In this document: positions 17,896 through 27,011 of the stretch, piece after piece
How the letters are laid out: the number at the start of each line of letters is the position of its first letter
Position numbering within the stretch: the first letter of the stretch is position 1
Source: Oceanicola sp. S124
GTDB taxonomy: Bacteria > Pseudomonadota > Alphaproteobacteria > Rhodobacterales > Rhodobacteraceae
Direction: 5' to 3'
Assembly: GCF_000220565.1 (NCBI RefSeq)
Contig: NZ_AFPM01000060.1
Coordinates: forward strand, 1 to 49,178
Length of the DNA: 49,178 nucleotides
The notes under the pieces: generated by a model
Databases searched by the model: none
The model's input: the letters and a program-made list of their open reading frames with translations, nothing else
What the model was told of the DNA's origin: nothing
Made by a program: the position numbers and the translations under genes

Positions 17896-18660
17896 ATGGC
17901 GGACGAGGCGAAAGCCCTCGCGGAGCAGACCGGGAACCTCCCGGCGGGCATCGGTGGCGCAGGCCCCCGCCATGTGGCGATCATCATGGATGGCAACGGG
18001 CGCTGGGCCACGATGCGTGGCCGTCCGCGGCTGTTCGGCCATCACGCCGGGGCGCGACGGGTGCGCGAGATCGTCCGCGCCTGTCCCGACCTGGGCGTCG
18101 GCTACCTGACCATCTTCGCCTTCTCGACCGAGAACTGGAAACGGACCCAGCTTGAAGTTGCCGGGTTGATGGCGCTGTTCCGCAGCTACATCCGCAAGGA
18201 GGCACGGGCGCTGCGCGATCACAACGTCCGGGTGCGCTTCATCGGCGACCGCCCGGGGCTGGACAAGAAGCTTCAGGTGCAGATGGACGAGCTGGAAGAG
18301 ATGACGGCGCATTGCACCGGCACCAACCTGACCATCGCGCTGAACTACGGCGGACGTGACGAGGTTGCCCGCGCCACCCGCCGCCTTGCCGAAGATGTCG
18401 CCGCCGGCCGCCTGGCCCCCGAATGCGTCGACGAGGAAACCCTGCCGAAGTACCTCGATACCTGCGTGCTGCCCGATCCCGACCTGGTGATCCGTACCAG
18501 CGGCGAGGCGCGGATCTCGAACTTCCTGCTCTGGCAGTCCGCCTATGCGGAATACGAGTTCATCGATACGCTCTGGCCCGACTTCACCCGCGAGGTCTTT
18601 GCCGGGGTGCTCGAGAACTTCGGCTCTCGTGACCGCCGCTTCGGCGGCGTGAAAGGCTGA
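17896..18660 (+). CDS. uppS: undecaprenyl diphosphate synthase
   Basis: The 254-residue cis-prenyltransferase makes the C55 carrier lipid for peptidoglycan and O-antigen. Catalytic D32 is in IIMDGNGRWA. Next come GHHAGARRVREIV, FAFSTENWKR, NYGGRDEVARA and the C-terminal LPDPDLVIRTSGEARISNFLLWQSAYAEY and LWPDF signatures. A 20-residue N-terminal extension before the core is slightly long but common in alphaproteobacteria. It precedes cdsA by 4 bp. Confidence 0.97.
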   Translation: MADEAKALAEQTGNLPAGIGGAGPRHVAIIMDGNGRWATMRGRPRLFGHHAGARRVREIVRACPDLGVGYLTIFAFSTENWKRTQLEVAGLMALFRSYIRKEARALRDHNVRVRFIGDRPGLDKKLQVQMDELEEMTAHCTGTNLTIALNYGGRDEVARATRRLAEDVAAGRLAPECVDEETLPKYLDTCVLPDPDLVIRTSGEARISNFLLWQSAYAEYEFIDTLWPDFTREVFAGVLENFGSRDRRFGGVKG

Positions 18661-18664
18661 TCCG

Positions 18665-19453
18665 ATGGCAGATCGCAAATGGTCCGACCTGGCGCCGCGC
18701 CTGGTCTCGGGGCTGGTTCTCGTTGTGGCCGGCCTGCTGGTGATCTGGGCCGGAGGCCTCTGGTTCAAGCTGTTCATCGCGCTGGTCTGCGGCGGCATGG
18801 TCTGGGAGCTGGCGCGGATCTGCGCCCCCGGCGAGGATGGCGTGGCACTGCAGATGGGCGGCGTGGCGGGGCTGTGCCTTGCGCTGGCGGTCTTCGTGCC
18901 CGGCGGCTTCGCGCTGCCGCTGCTGCTGGCGCCCTCGATGGTCGGCCTGTCGCTGGTGCCGCGTCGCCGCACGCTGTTCCTGGTGTTCTGCGCCATGATC
19001 CTGATCGCCGGCTACGGCATGGTCCGGCTGCGTGCCGACCAGGGCGCGCTCTGGCTGGGCTGGCTGGTGGCCGTCGTCGTCGTCACCGACGTGGCGGGGT
19101 ACTTCGCGGGCCGGATGATCGGCGGGCCGAAGTTCTGGCCCCGCGTCAGCCCCAAGAAGACCTGGTCGGGCACCATCGCGGGCTGGGTCGCGGCGGGGCT
19201 GGTTGGTCTGGGCTTCGGGCTGTGGATGAACGAAGGCGTGACCCTGGCGGGCGTATCTATCGCATTGTCCATGGCCTCGCAGATGGGTGACATGGCCGAA
19301 AGCGCGCTGAAGCGGCGCGCGGGCATCAAGGACAGTTCGAACCTGATCCCCGGGCATGGCGGGCTGATGGATCGCTTCGACGGCATGCTGGGCGCCTCGC
19401 TCATGCTGCTGCTGACCGGGCCCTGGACGGGGCTCTTCTTCATCGCGGGGTAA
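18665..19453 (+). CDS. cdsA: phosphatidate cytidylyltransferase (CDP-diacylglycerol synthase)
   Basis: The 262-residue inner-membrane enzyme makes CDP-diacylglycerol from phosphatidate and CTP, the branch point for all phospholipids. Multiple hydrophobic spans fill the protein. The CTP-transferase signature is near the C-terminus: SALKRRAGIKDSSNLIPGHG then GLMDRFDG. It ends in TAAC just before the dxr ATG and so is translationally close to it. Confidence 0.95.
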   Translation: MADRKWSDLAPRLVSGLVLVVAGLLVIWAGGLWFKLFIALVCGGMVWELARICAPGEDGVALQMGGVAGLCLALAVFVPGGFALPLLLAPSMVGLSLVPRRRTLFLVFCAMILIAGYGMVRLRADQGALWLGWLVAVVVVTDVAGYFAGRMIGGPKFWPRVSPKKTWSGTIAGWVAAGLVGLGFGLWMNEGVTLAGVSIALSMASQMGDMAESALKRRAGIKDSSNLIPGHGGLMDRFDGMLGASLMLLLTGPWTGLFFIAG

Positions 19454-19454
19454 C

Positions 19455-20648
19455 ATGCGCCGGATCACGATCCTGGGGGCCACGGGCTCCATCGGACAGA
19501 GCACCATCGACCTGATCGCGCGCCGGCCCGGCGACTTCGAGGTCGAGGCGCTGACCGGCGGCCACAATATCGACCAGCTGGCCAAGGACGCCCGGGCGCT
19601 GAACGCGAGGCTTGCGGTGACCGCCCACGAAGAGCGGCTGCCCGAGCTGCGCGCGGCTCTGGCGGGCACCGGTATAGAGACGGCGGCGGGGCAGGGGGCG
19701 CTCATCGAGGCCGCCGAGCGGCCTGCCGACTGGGTGATGTCGGCCATCGTCGGCGCTGCCGGCCTGGCCCCCGGGCTGAAGGCGCTGGAGCGCGGCGCGG
19801 CGCTGGCGCTGGCCAACAAGGAAACCCTCGTCTGCGCCGGGCCGCTGGTGCTGGAAACCGCCAGGCGCGCGGGCGCCGAGCTGCTGCCCGTCGACAGCGA
19901 GCATTCGGCCATCTACCAGGCCCTGCTGGGCGATGATCCGGCCTCTGTCGAGCGGGTCATCATCACCGCCTCGGGCGGGGCGTTCCGCGACTGGCCGCTG
20001 GAGAAGATGCGTGCCGCGACGCCCGAGCAGGCCGCGACGCATCCCAACTGGGACATGGGGCTGCGCATCACCGTCGATTCCGCCTCGATGTTCAATAAGG
20101 CGCTGGAACTGATCGAGGCGAAGGAGTTCTTCGGCTTCTCCCCCGACCAGCTGGAAGTGCTGATCCACCGCGAAAGCCTGGTGCATGCGCTGGTCGGCCA
20201 TGTCGATGCCGGGCTGATTGCCCACCTCGGCCCCGCCGACATGCGCCACGCCATCGGCTATGCGCTGAACTGGCCTGACCGCGCTGCCCTGCCGCTGGAG
20301 CGGCTGGACCTCGCCCGCATCGGCAGCCTGTCCTTCGAGGCCCCCGACCCCGAGCGTTTCCCGGCCCTCGGCCTCGCCTACCGGGTGATGGAACGCGGCG
20401 GCCTGTCGGGCTGCGCGCTGAACGCGGCGAAGGAGGTGGCGCTGGATGCCTTCCTCGCCCGCCGCATCGGCTTCATGCAGATGGCCGAGGTCGTCACACG
20501 CGTTCTTGACCGGGTTGAGACCGATTCCGGTCTCATTGATGCCCCGTTCAGCCTTGATAACGTGCTGAACATGGACCAGATCTCAAGGCGTTATGCCGAA
20601 GAGAGCATGGCACAGGTGCGCAAGACAGGGACGGTTCAGGCCATATGA
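19455..20648 (+). CDS. dxr: 1-deoxy-D-xylulose 5-phosphate reductoisomerase
   Basis: The 397-residue NADPH-dependent enzyme catalyses the committed step of the MEP isoprenoid pathway, supplying the isoprenoid units used by UppS and MiaA. The NADPH site GATGSIGQS is at residues 8-16, LANKETLV at 119-126, and the metal and substrate site VDSEHSAIYQ has D147 and E149, with GGAFRDWP after it. The start ATG is 1 bp after the cdsA stop. Its last codons overlap the rseP start by 4 bp (ATGA), so the two are translationally coupled. Confidence 0.97.
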   Translation: MRRITILGATGSIGQSTIDLIARRPGDFEVEALTGGHNIDQLAKDARALNARLAVTAHEERLPELRAALAGTGIETAAGQGALIEAAERPADWVMSAIVGAAGLAPGLKALERGAALALANKETLVCAGPLVLETARRAGAELLPVDSEHSAIYQALLGDDPASVERVIITASGGAFRDWPLEKMRAATPEQAATHPNWDMGLRITVDSASMFNKALELIEAKEFFGFSPDQLEVLIHRESLVHALVGHVDAGLIAHLGPADMRHAIGYALNWPDRAALPLERLDLARIGSLSFEAPDPERFPALGLAYRVMERGGLSGCALNAAKEVALDAFLARRIGFMQMAEVVTRVLDRVETDSGLIDAPFSLDNVLNMDQISRRYAEESMAQVRKTGTVQAI

Positions 20649-22003
20649 CGAGTTTTCTGCCCGAGTTCGGGAACATGCTTTACGTGGTGATCGCCTTCGT
20701 CGTGGCGCTGTCGATCATCGTCGCGATCCATGAATACGGGCATTACATCATCGGCCGGATCTCGGGCATCAAGGCCGAGGTCTTCTCGCTTGGCTTCGGG
20801 CCTGTGCTGTTCAGCCGGGTTGATCGCCACGGCACCCGCTGGCAGGTTGCCGCGCTGCCCTTCGGCGGCTACGTCAAGTTCCTCGGCGATGGCGACGCGG
20901 CCTCGGCCGGTCCCGACGAAGAGGTGATCTCGACCCTCAGCGAGGACGAGCGGCGCCACACCATGCTGGGCGCGCCTCTCTGGGCGCGGGCGGCAACGGT
21001 TGCGGCGGGGCCGGTGTTCAACTTCTTCCTGTCGATCCTGCTGTTTGCCGGGCTGCTCTTCGCGCGCGGCGAGGTGGCCGAGCCGCTGGCCGTCGGCCAG
21101 ATGCGCCCGTTGCCCGCGGTGGAAGCCACCGAGGAGGGGTTGCAGCGGGGCGACCAGATCCTTGCGATCGGCGGGGTGACCCTGCCGGCGCTGGATGACG
21201 CCGAGGGCATGGCGGCCTTCTCGGACGGTCTGCCCATGGCGGCGACGCTGACCTACCGGGTGATGCGCGACGGCACCGCGCGAGAGGTCACCGGCCCCTA
21301 TCCCTATCCGCCCATCGTCACCCAGCTGGCGCCGAATTCGGCGGCCTATGACATCGGGCTGAAGCAGGGCGACGTGATCACCGCCATCGACGGCACGCCG
21401 ATCTTCGCCTTCGAGCAGCTGAAGGAGCAGGTCGAAAGCTCGAACGGGGCGCCGCTGCTGCTGAATGTCTGGCGCGAGGGTGTCGAGACGCCGATGGACT
21501 TCGTGCTGACCCCGCGTCGGGTCGATGAGCCCGCCCCCGAGGGCGGCTTCCGCACCGAATGGCGCATCGGTATCGCCGGTGGCATGGCCTTCGAGCTGGC
21601 GACCGAGCGCGCCGGGCTGTTCACCTCGCTCTGGGGCGGGGTGCAGCAGACCTGGAGCGTCATCGGCAGTTCCCTGTCGGGGCTGTGGCACATGATCACC
21701 GGGGCCATTTCCTCGTGCAACATGTCGGGGCCAATCGGCATCGCCAAGACCTCTGGCGCCATGGCCAGCCAGGGCCTTGTCAGCTTCGTCTGGTTCGTCG
21801 CGGCGCTGTCGACCGGGGTGGGGCTGCTGAACCTCTTCCCCGTGCCGGTGCTTGACGGCGGGCACCTGGTCTTCCACGCCTACGAGGCCGTGACGGGCAA
21901 GCCGCCCTCGGATCGCGCGCTGCGGGTGCTGATGGCGGCCGGGCTGACCATCGTGCTGTCGGTGATGCTCTTTGCGCTCAGCAACGACGTCTTCTGCCCC
22001 TGA
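20645..22003 (+). CDS. rseP: RseP-type site-2 protease (regulated intramembrane proteolysis)
   Basis: The 452-residue inner-membrane zinc metalloprotease clips membrane-bound anti-sigma factors and leftover signal peptides. HEYGH at residues 29-33 is the zinc-binding HExxH in the first membrane span, and the third zinc ligand region PVLDGGHLVF is near the C-terminus. Two PDZ-type segments lie between (around GLQRGDQILAIGG and GLKQGDVITAIDG). FGGYVKFLGD is the usual membrane-reentrant loop. The start overlaps dxr. Location before bamA fits a role in envelope stress control. Confidence 0.95.
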   Translation: MTSFLPEFGNMLYVVIAFVVALSIIVAIHEYGHYIIGRISGIKAEVFSLGFGPVLFSRVDRHGTRWQVAALPFGGYVKFLGDGDAASAGPDEEVISTLSEDERRHTMLGAPLWARAATVAAGPVFNFFLSILLFAGLLFARGEVAEPLAVGQMRPLPAVEATEEGLQRGDQILAIGGVTLPALDDAEGMAAFSDGLPMAATLTYRVMRDGTAREVTGPYPYPPIVTQLAPNSAAYDIGLKQGDVITAIDGTPIFAFEQLKEQVESSNGAPLLLNVWREGVETPMDFVLTPRRVDEPAPEGGFRTEWRIGIAGGMAFELATERAGLFTSLWGGVQQTWSVIGSSLSGLWHMITGAISSCNMSGPIGIAKTSGAMASQGLVSFVWFVAALSTGVGLLNLFPVPVLDGGHLVFHAYEAVTGKPPSDRALRVLMAAGLTIVLSVMLFALSNDVFCP

Positions 22004-22109
22004 GACCTCCCCCTTGAACTGGCCCCTGACACTGGCCCCGATACTGGACAAGACCCGGATCAAGGCCAGCCCATCGGGGGCACAGGATCACCGGACAGCG
22101 AGGGGACCG

Positions 22110-22136
22110 GGCGGAAAACCGCCTGACCTTCGGGTC
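22110..22136 (+). other. two adjacent stem-loops after rseP
   Basis: GGCGG-AAAA-CCGCC (22110-22123) is followed directly by GACC-TTCG-GGTC (22125-22136), both with stable tetraloops. There is no T-run. They could partly terminate the long upstream transcript or protect its 3' end. Confidence 0.5.
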
Positions 22137-22199
22137 GGCAGGGGCGTCGCCCGCTTGGGACGGATTGTGGCCGCCCAGATCTTGCCATATTCGACACCC

Positions 22200-22216
22200 G
22201 AAATGCGCCGCATTTC
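22200..22216. promoter_or_regulatory. 17-bp inverted repeat upstream of the small membrane-protein gene
   Basis: GAAATGC-GCC-GCATTTC has perfect 7-bp arms and lies 64 bp before the ATG at 22281. Placed in an AT-richer patch before a gene, it could be an operator or an mRNA hairpin. Confidence 0.4.
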
Positions 22217-22280
22217 AGGACCATACTTGACGGAATGCCGGGGTCGTCCCGGAGTCAGGGTATAGAATTTGTGGGGCCCT

Positions 22281-22412
22281 ATGACACTTCTTCAAAAAGG
22301 TTACCGCGGTTTCGCGGTGCTCTTCGATCTCAATTCCGACCTTCTGCTCTACGTGGGCACGATGGTCTTGGCCCTCGTCGGCGCCAGCTACATCGCGCAG
22401 ATCGCCTTCTAA
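22281..22412 (+). CDS. small single-span membrane protein (43 aa) between rseP and bamA
   Basis: The gene encodes 43 residues. The first 18 are amphipathic and basic (MTLLQKGYRGFAVLFDLN), followed by a membrane helix from about residue 21 to the end (LLLYVGTMVLALVGASYIAQ). It begins after GTGGGG, a weak ribosome-binding site, and its stop is followed 48 bp later by a strong terminator. It is therefore set apart from bamA as its own short transcript or the tail of the rseP unit. Codon use is like the neighbours. I do not recognise a family. The location between a RseP protease and BamA suggests an envelope role, for example as a small regulator or a RseP substrate, but that is inference only. 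Confidence 0.6.
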   Translation: MTLLQKGYRGFAVLFDLNSDLLLYVGTMVLALVGASYIAQIAF

Positions 22413-22460
22413 CCGCCTCGGGCGGGGCGAAGGCGTGCAGGACTGCGACACCTCCCAAGG

Positions 22461-22491
22461 AACGCGCGACCCGGAGACGGGCGCGCGTTTT
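22461..22491 (+). terminator. intrinsic terminator before bamA
   Basis: A 12-bp stem with one bulged A (22461-22473 with 22478-22489) has the loop GAGA and is followed by TTTT. It separates the small membrane-protein gene from bamA, so bamA must have its own promoter between 22492 and 22539. Confidence 0.85.
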
Positions 22492-22539
22492 CCAGTTTTG
22501 ACAAGCGCTTATTAACCCGATACTCACATCTCAAATGGG

Positions 22540-24909
22540 ATGTCTGAGTGGGTCTGGAATATGACGAATACCTTTGGAGCCGGGGCTGCCACCTCTGCGC
22601 GCCGCAACAAGTTTTCCTTTCCTCTGGCGGCTGCGATTTTCGCCATTGTTTCAGGCGTTTCGGTCACGGTTCCCGAGGTCTCCCTGGCCCAGAGCTATCG
22701 CTTCTCGACCGTAAGCATCGAAGGCAACCGCCGGATCCCCGCCGCGACGATCATGACCTATGCGGGAATCGCGCAGGGGCAGAGCGTCTCGGCCGCAGAG
22801 CTGAACGACGCCTACCAGAACATCGTCAATTCCGGCCTCTTCGAGACCGTCGAGCTGACCCCGCGGGGCGGGACTCTGGTCATCGAGGTTACCGAATTCC
22901 CGACCATCAACCGCATCTCCTTCGAGGGCAACCGCCGCATCAAGGATGATGCGCTGTCGGAGATCGTGCAGTCGACCTCGCGCCAGGTCTTCTCGCCCAC
23001 CAAGGCCGAGGCCGATGCCGCGCTGATTTCCGAAGCCTACGTGGCCCAGGGTCGCCTGGCCGCCCGCGTCACGCCGCGCATCATCCGTCGCAGCGACAAC
23101 CGCGTCGACCTGGTCTTCGAGGTCTTCGAAGGCGGCAATACCGAGGTCGAGCGGATCTCGTTCGTGGGCAATACCGACTACAGCGACCGTCGCCTGCGCC
23201 AGGTGCTGCAATCCAAGCAGGCTGGTCTGCTGCGCGCCTTCTTCCGGTCGGATACCTTCGTTGCAGACCGTATCGAGTTCGACAAGCAGGTGCTGCAGGA
23301 CTTCTATCAATCGCGCGGTTACGTCGACTTCCGCATCACCGGCGTCAACGCCGAGCTGGCGCGCGAGCGGGACGGTTACACCGTCACCTTCAACGTGCAG
23401 GAAGGCCAGCAGTTCAAGGTTGGCCAGGTGACCACGGTCAGCGAGTATGAAGGCGTCGATGCGGCGATCTACCAGGAGGCCCAGAACCTCAAGTCGGGCG
23501 ACATCTACTCGCCCTCCGACGTCGAGAACGCCATCGCGCGGATGGAACGCCAGGCCAACCGCGACGGCCGCGACTTCCTGCGCATCGAACCGCGCATCAC
23601 CCGCAATGACCGCACCCTGACGCTGGACGTCGAGTTCGTGCTGTCGCGTGGCCCGCGCATCTTCGTCGAGCGGATCGACATCGAAGGCAACACCACGACG
23701 CTGGACCGGGTGATCCGCCAGCAGTTCAACGTGGCCGAGGGCGACCCCTTCAACCCGCGCGAAATCCGTGAAAGTGCCGAGCGCATCCGTGCGCTTGGGT
23801 ACTTCTCCAACGCCGAGGTCAATGCCCGTGAAGGCACGCGGCCCGACCAGGTGATCGTCGACGTGGATGTCGAGGAAGCGCCCACGGGCTCGCTCTCCTT
23901 CGGCGGCACCTATTCGACCACCGATGGCTTCGGCCTGCAGATCTCGTTCCGCGAGAACAACTTCCTCGGTCGGGGCCAGACCCTGGGCGTGACCCTCTCG
24001 GGGGCGTCGGACGACCGCACCTATGCGGTGAACTTCGTCGAGCCGCGCCTGCTGGGCCGGGATCTGGCACTGAACTTTGGCATCTCCTATGCCGAGACGG
24101 AATCCAGCTATTCCGACTACAACACCCTGAATGGGTCGTTCACCACCGGCCTGACCTTCCCGCTGACGGACAAGTCGCGGCTGAACGTCAACTACAAGCT
24201 GGCGGCCAACGACATCACGCTCGACACCGGCGTCACCATCGGCTCGCTGCTGACGGCCGAGGCCGCTGAAGACCTGCGCTATGCCTCTTCGCTGGGTTAT
24301 CGCTACTCCTTCGACACCCGCCTGAGCGGCCTGAACCCGAATGCCGGCCTGCTGCTGGAATTCGCCCAGGACTTCGGCGGTGTCGGCGGCGATATCGAGT
24401 TCATCCGCAGCACCGGCCGTGCCGTCGCCCAGACCAAGGTCTGGAACGAAGAGATCACCCTGCGCGCCACGGTGAAGGCCGGCACCATCTCGATGCTGGG
24501 AGGCAGCAACTCGCAGGTGACCGACCGCTTCCTGATCGGCTCGTCGATCATGCGGGGCTTCACCCCCGATGGCATCGGGCCGCGCCAGTATTCCGACGGC
24601 AACTATGACGACGCTCTGGGCGGGACCGCCTATGCGGTGGCGCAGTTCGACGCCGAGTTCCCGCTGGGCCTGCCCGAAGAGCTGGGCATCTCGGGCGGTG
24701 TCTTCTATGACATCGGCTCGGCCTGGGGGCTGGACCAGACCGCTGCCGACGTGCTCTACGAGGATGCTTCGCTGCGTCAGGTCGTCGGCCTGTCGCTGTT
24801 CTGGAACACCCCGATCGGGCCGCTGCGCTTCAACTGGAGCCACGCGCTGCAGAAGGAAGAGTACGACAAGGAACAGACCTTCGACCTGTCCATCCGGACG
24901 GAGTTCTGA
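22540..24909 (+). CDS. bamA: outer membrane protein assembly factor BamA
   Basis: The 789-residue core of the BAM complex inserts beta-barrel proteins into the outer membrane. An N-terminal export signal follows a basic stretch (RRNK at 21-24), with cleavage likely after A50 (VSLA-QS). Five POTRA domains run from about 54 to 425, starting with RFSTVSIEGNRRIP and including the repeated ISFEGNRRI, ISFVGNTDY and IDIEGNTTT strands. The beta barrel fills the rest, with the substrate-lid motif MRGFTPDGIGPR and a C-terminal phenylalanine (RTEF), the outer-membrane sorting signal. A second ATG at 22561 gives a form seven residues shorter; which is used is unclear. skp follows within 8 bp. Confidence 0.97.
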   Translation: MSEWVWNMTNTFGAGAATSARRNKFSFPLAAAIFAIVSGVSVTVPEVSLAQSYRFSTVSIEGNRRIPAATIMTYAGIAQGQSVSAAELNDAYQNIVNSGLFETVELTPRGGTLVIEVTEFPTINRISFEGNRRIKDDALSEIVQSTSRQVFSPTKAEADAALISEAYVAQGRLAARVTPRIIRRSDNRVDLVFEVFEGGNTEVERISFVGNTDYSDRRLRQVLQSKQAGLLRAFFRSDTFVADRIEFDKQVLQDFYQSRGYVDFRITGVNAELARERDGYTVTFNVQEGQQFKVGQVTTVSEYEGVDAAIYQEAQNLKSGDIYSPSDVENAIARMERQANRDGRDFLRIEPRITRNDRTLTLDVEFVLSRGPRIFVERIDIEGNTTTLDRVIRQQFNVAEGDPFNPREIRESAERIRALGYFSNAEVNAREGTRPDQVIVDVDVEEAPTGSLSFGGTYSTTDGFGLQISFRENNFLGRGQTLGVTLSGASDDRTYAVNFVEPRLLGRDLALNFGISYAETESSYSDYNTLNGSFTTGLTFPLTDKSRLNVNYKLAANDITLDTGVTIGSLLTAEAAEDLRYASSLGYRYSFDTRLSGLNPNAGLLLEFAQDFGGVGGDIEFIRSTGRAVAQTKVWNEEITLRATVKAGTISMLGGSNSQVTDRFLIGSSIMRGFTPDGIGPRQYSDGNYDDALGGTAYAVAQFDAEFPLGLPEELGISGGVFYDIGSAWGLDQTAADVLYEDASLRQVVGLSLFWNTPIGPLRFNWSHALQKEEYDKEQTFDLSIRTEF

Positions 24910-24916
24910 GGTCGCC

Positions 24917-25600
24917 TTGCCGGGCCTTCGCAGCAGTTTCCGACAGATGTTTGCCGCCAGCCTCGTGATCGCGGGGCTGGCGGGCTCCGTTGCGGCGCAG
25001 GACGCTGTGGCGGATGTGGTGCCGCGCACTCCGGTGCTGGTGGTCGACAGCGAAAGGCTGTTTTCCGACAGTGCCTTCGGCCAGCAGCTCGCTGACCGGA
25101 TCGAGCAGGCCGCCACCGAGATCGCCGCCGAGAACCGCCGGATCGAGGCCGCGCTGGCCGAGGAAGAGCAGGCCCTGACCGACCGTCGTCCGACGATGAC
25201 GCCGGATGAGTTCCGCGCCATGGCCGATGCCTTCGACGAGAAGGTGACCCGGATCCGCCGCGAACGGGACGAGGCCGCCGCCGGACTGGGCGAGGACAGC
25301 GACGCGGTCCGCCGCCAGTTCCTGGTCGCCGTCGAGCCGGTGCTCTACGGGCTGATGCAGGAAGCTGGCAGCGCGGTCATCCTTGAGCGGCGCACGGTCT
25401 TCGTCACCCGCGAGGTGGTCGATGTGACCGACGAGGCCATCCAGCGGATCGACACGCAGCTGTTGCAGCCGCAGGACCCCGTGGCGGGGCAGGGGGATGC
25501 GCCCGCCGATCCTGCCGATCCCGCCGATCCTGCCGCACCCGAAGCGGCGCCTGCCGAGACCGGGAACGCCGCCGGCGGTGACGCGCCCTCTGGCGAGTGA
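24917..25600 (+). CDS. skp: periplasmic chaperone of the Skp/OmpH family
   Basis: The roughly 227-residue periplasmic chaperone escorts unfolded outer-membrane proteins to BamA. The signal peptide is followed by the OmpH strand [19 protein letters not shown], a long charged coiled coil (about 60-130), and the C-terminal strand pair [21 protein letters not shown]. After that comes a disordered tail rich in A, P, D and E, longer than in E. coli Skp. A TTG at 24917 with GAGG at 24908-24911 gives a signal peptide with R5 and R9. The in-frame ATG at 24947 would remove all positive charge from its n-region, so TTG is preferred. Confidence 0.85.
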   Translation: MPGLRSSFRQMFAASLVIAGLAGSVAAQDAVADVVPRTPVLVVDSERLFSDSAFGQQLADRIEQAATEIAAENRRIEAALAEEEQALTDRRPTMTPDEFRAMADAFDEKVTRIRRERDEAAAGLGEDSDAVRRQFLVAVEPVLYGLMQEAGSAVILERRTVFVTREVVDVTDEAIQRIDTQLLQPQDPVAGQGDAPADPADPADPAAPEAAPAETGNAAGGDAPSGE

Positions 25601-25727
25601 CCCGGGAGCGGCGCTTTACCGCCCCGTGCCGCCACGCTTGCCGCCATGGGGGCGACTTGCTAGGGACAGGGCAGACTATGGACCATGCCCCGGCTGCTCA
25701 GGCCCGGGCGCCGCGAGGACAGATTTC

Positions 25728-26204
25728 ATGACCGAGACGCTTCAGAGCGCCGATATCGCCCGTATCCAGCGCATCATTCCGCATCGCTACCCGTTCCTGC
25801 TGGTGGACAAGGTGGTTGATATCGACGGCTATGCCTCGGGCAAGGGCATCAAGAACGTCACCATGAACGAGCCCCACTTCCAGGGCCATTTCCCCGGCAA
25901 GCCGATCATGCCCGGCGTGACCATCATCGAGGCCATGGCCCAGACCGCCGGTGTCATCGTGGGCGCGGCTCTCGGGCTAGAAGACAAGAACGCGCTGATC
26001 TACTTCATGTCGATCGAGAAGGCCAAGTTCCGTCGCATGGTGGTGCCCGGCGACGTTCTGGAAATGCAGGTCGAGACCCTGCGCGGCAAGCCCGGCGCCA
26101 AGATGTGGAAGTTTGGCGGCAAGGCCACGATCGGCGGCGAGCTGGCCTGTGAGGCCGAGTTCATGGCCATGCTCGACCTGCCTGCTGACGCTGCGGAGGC
26201 CTGA
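25728..26204 (+). CDS. fabZ: 3-hydroxyacyl-ACP dehydratase FabZ
   Basis: The 158-residue hot-dog-fold enzyme dehydrates 3-hydroxyacyl-ACP in fatty acid elongation and shares the 3-hydroxymyristoyl-ACP pool with LpxA next door. Catalytic H54 lies in [16 protein letters not shown] and catalytic E68 in [22 protein letters not shown] is the family start. GAGGA upstream sits at good spacing for the ATG at 25728. An upstream in-frame ATG at 25497 would lie inside skp and is rejected. It precedes lpxA by 3 bp. Confidence 0.97.
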   Translation: MTETLQSADIARIQRIIPHRYPFLLVDKVVDIDGYASGKGIKNVTMNEPHFQGHFPGKPIMPGVTIIEAMAQTAGVIVGAALGLEDKNALIYFMSIEKAKFRRMVVPGDVLEMQVETLRGKPGAKMWKFGGKATIGGELACEAEFMAMLDLPADAAEA

Positions 26205-26207
26205 GCC

Positions 26208-27008
26208 ATGGCGATCAGCCACGAAGCGGTGATCCATCCCTCGGCGCTGATCGAGGACGGGGCGCAGGTCGGGCCGGGGGCCCGGATCGGCCCCTTCTGC
26301 CACATCGGCCCCAAGGTGGTGATCGGCAAGGACGTCGAGCTGATGAGCCACGTGGTCGTACAGGGCGTGACCGAGATCGGCGAGGGCACCCTTGTGCATC
26401 CCTTCGCCGTTCTGGGTGGCATTCCCCAGGACCTGAAGTTCAAGGGCGAGGAAACCCGCCTGACCATCGGCAAGCGCAACCGCATCCGCGAGCATGTGAC
26501 GATGAACACCGGCACCGAGGGCGGCGGCGGGCTGACCTCGGTCGGCGATGACGGGTTGTTCATGGCGGGCTGCCACGTGGCCCACGACTGCCGGGTCGGC
26601 AATAACGTGATCATCGTCAACAACGCCGCCCTTGCCGGCCATTGCGTGATCGAGGACGAGGTGATCATCGGCGGCCTGTCGGGCGTACACCAGTGGGTGC
26701 GCATCGGGCGGGGCGCGATCATTGGCGCCGTGACCATGGTCACCAATGACGTGATCCCGCATGGCCTCGTGCAGGCGCCGCGCGGCCATCTCGACGGGCT
26801 GAACCTTGTCGGGCTGAAGCGTCGCGGCGTGGCGCGGGCCGATATCACCGCCCTGCGTGCCGCCTTCCAGATGCTGGCCCAGGGCGAGGGCGCCTTCCAG
26901 GATCGCGCCCGCCGCCTCGGTGATGAAACCGAAAGCGACTACGTGCGCGAGATCGTGGATTTCATCCTCGGTCAGAGCGATCGCTCCTTCCTGACCCCCG
27001 GAGGCTGA
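26208..27008 (+). CDS. lpxA: UDP-N-acetylglucosamine acyltransferase LpxA
   Basis: The 266-residue trimeric left-handed beta-helix enzyme adds the 3-O-acyl chain to UDP-GlcNAc, the first step of lipid A synthesis. Hexapeptide repeats run through residues 8-190 (for example VIHPSALIEDGAQVGPGARI). The catalytic His is H126 in AGCHVAHDCRVG, and IREHVTMNTGT and GLSGVHQWVRIG are conserved. The C-terminal helical domain contains LNLVGLKRRG. Acyl-chain length choice cannot be told from sequence. It is followed by lpxI after 3 bp. Confidence 0.97.
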   Translation: MAISHEAVIHPSALIEDGAQVGPGARIGPFCHIGPKVVIGKDVELMSHVVVQGVTEIGEGTLVHPFAVLGGIPQDLKFKGEETRLTIGKRNRIREHVTMNTGTEGGGGLTSVGDDGLFMAGCHVAHDCRVGNNVIIVNNAALAGHCVIEDEVIIGGLSGVHQWVRIGRGAIIGAVTMVTNDVIPHGLVQAPRGHLDGLNLVGLKRRGVARADITALRAAFQMLAQGEGAFQDRARRLGDETESDYVREIVDFILGQSDRSFLTPGG

Positions 27009-27011
27009 TCC

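Noticed and set aside
22227..22266. Promoter TTGACG ... TATAGA before the 43-residue gene
   Set aside because: The two elements are 28 bp apart, and no -10 box exists at the right distance from TTGACG.
22651..25221. An 856-residue open frame antisense to bamA and skp
   Set aside because: It spans two well-identified genes on the plus strand and shows no domain.
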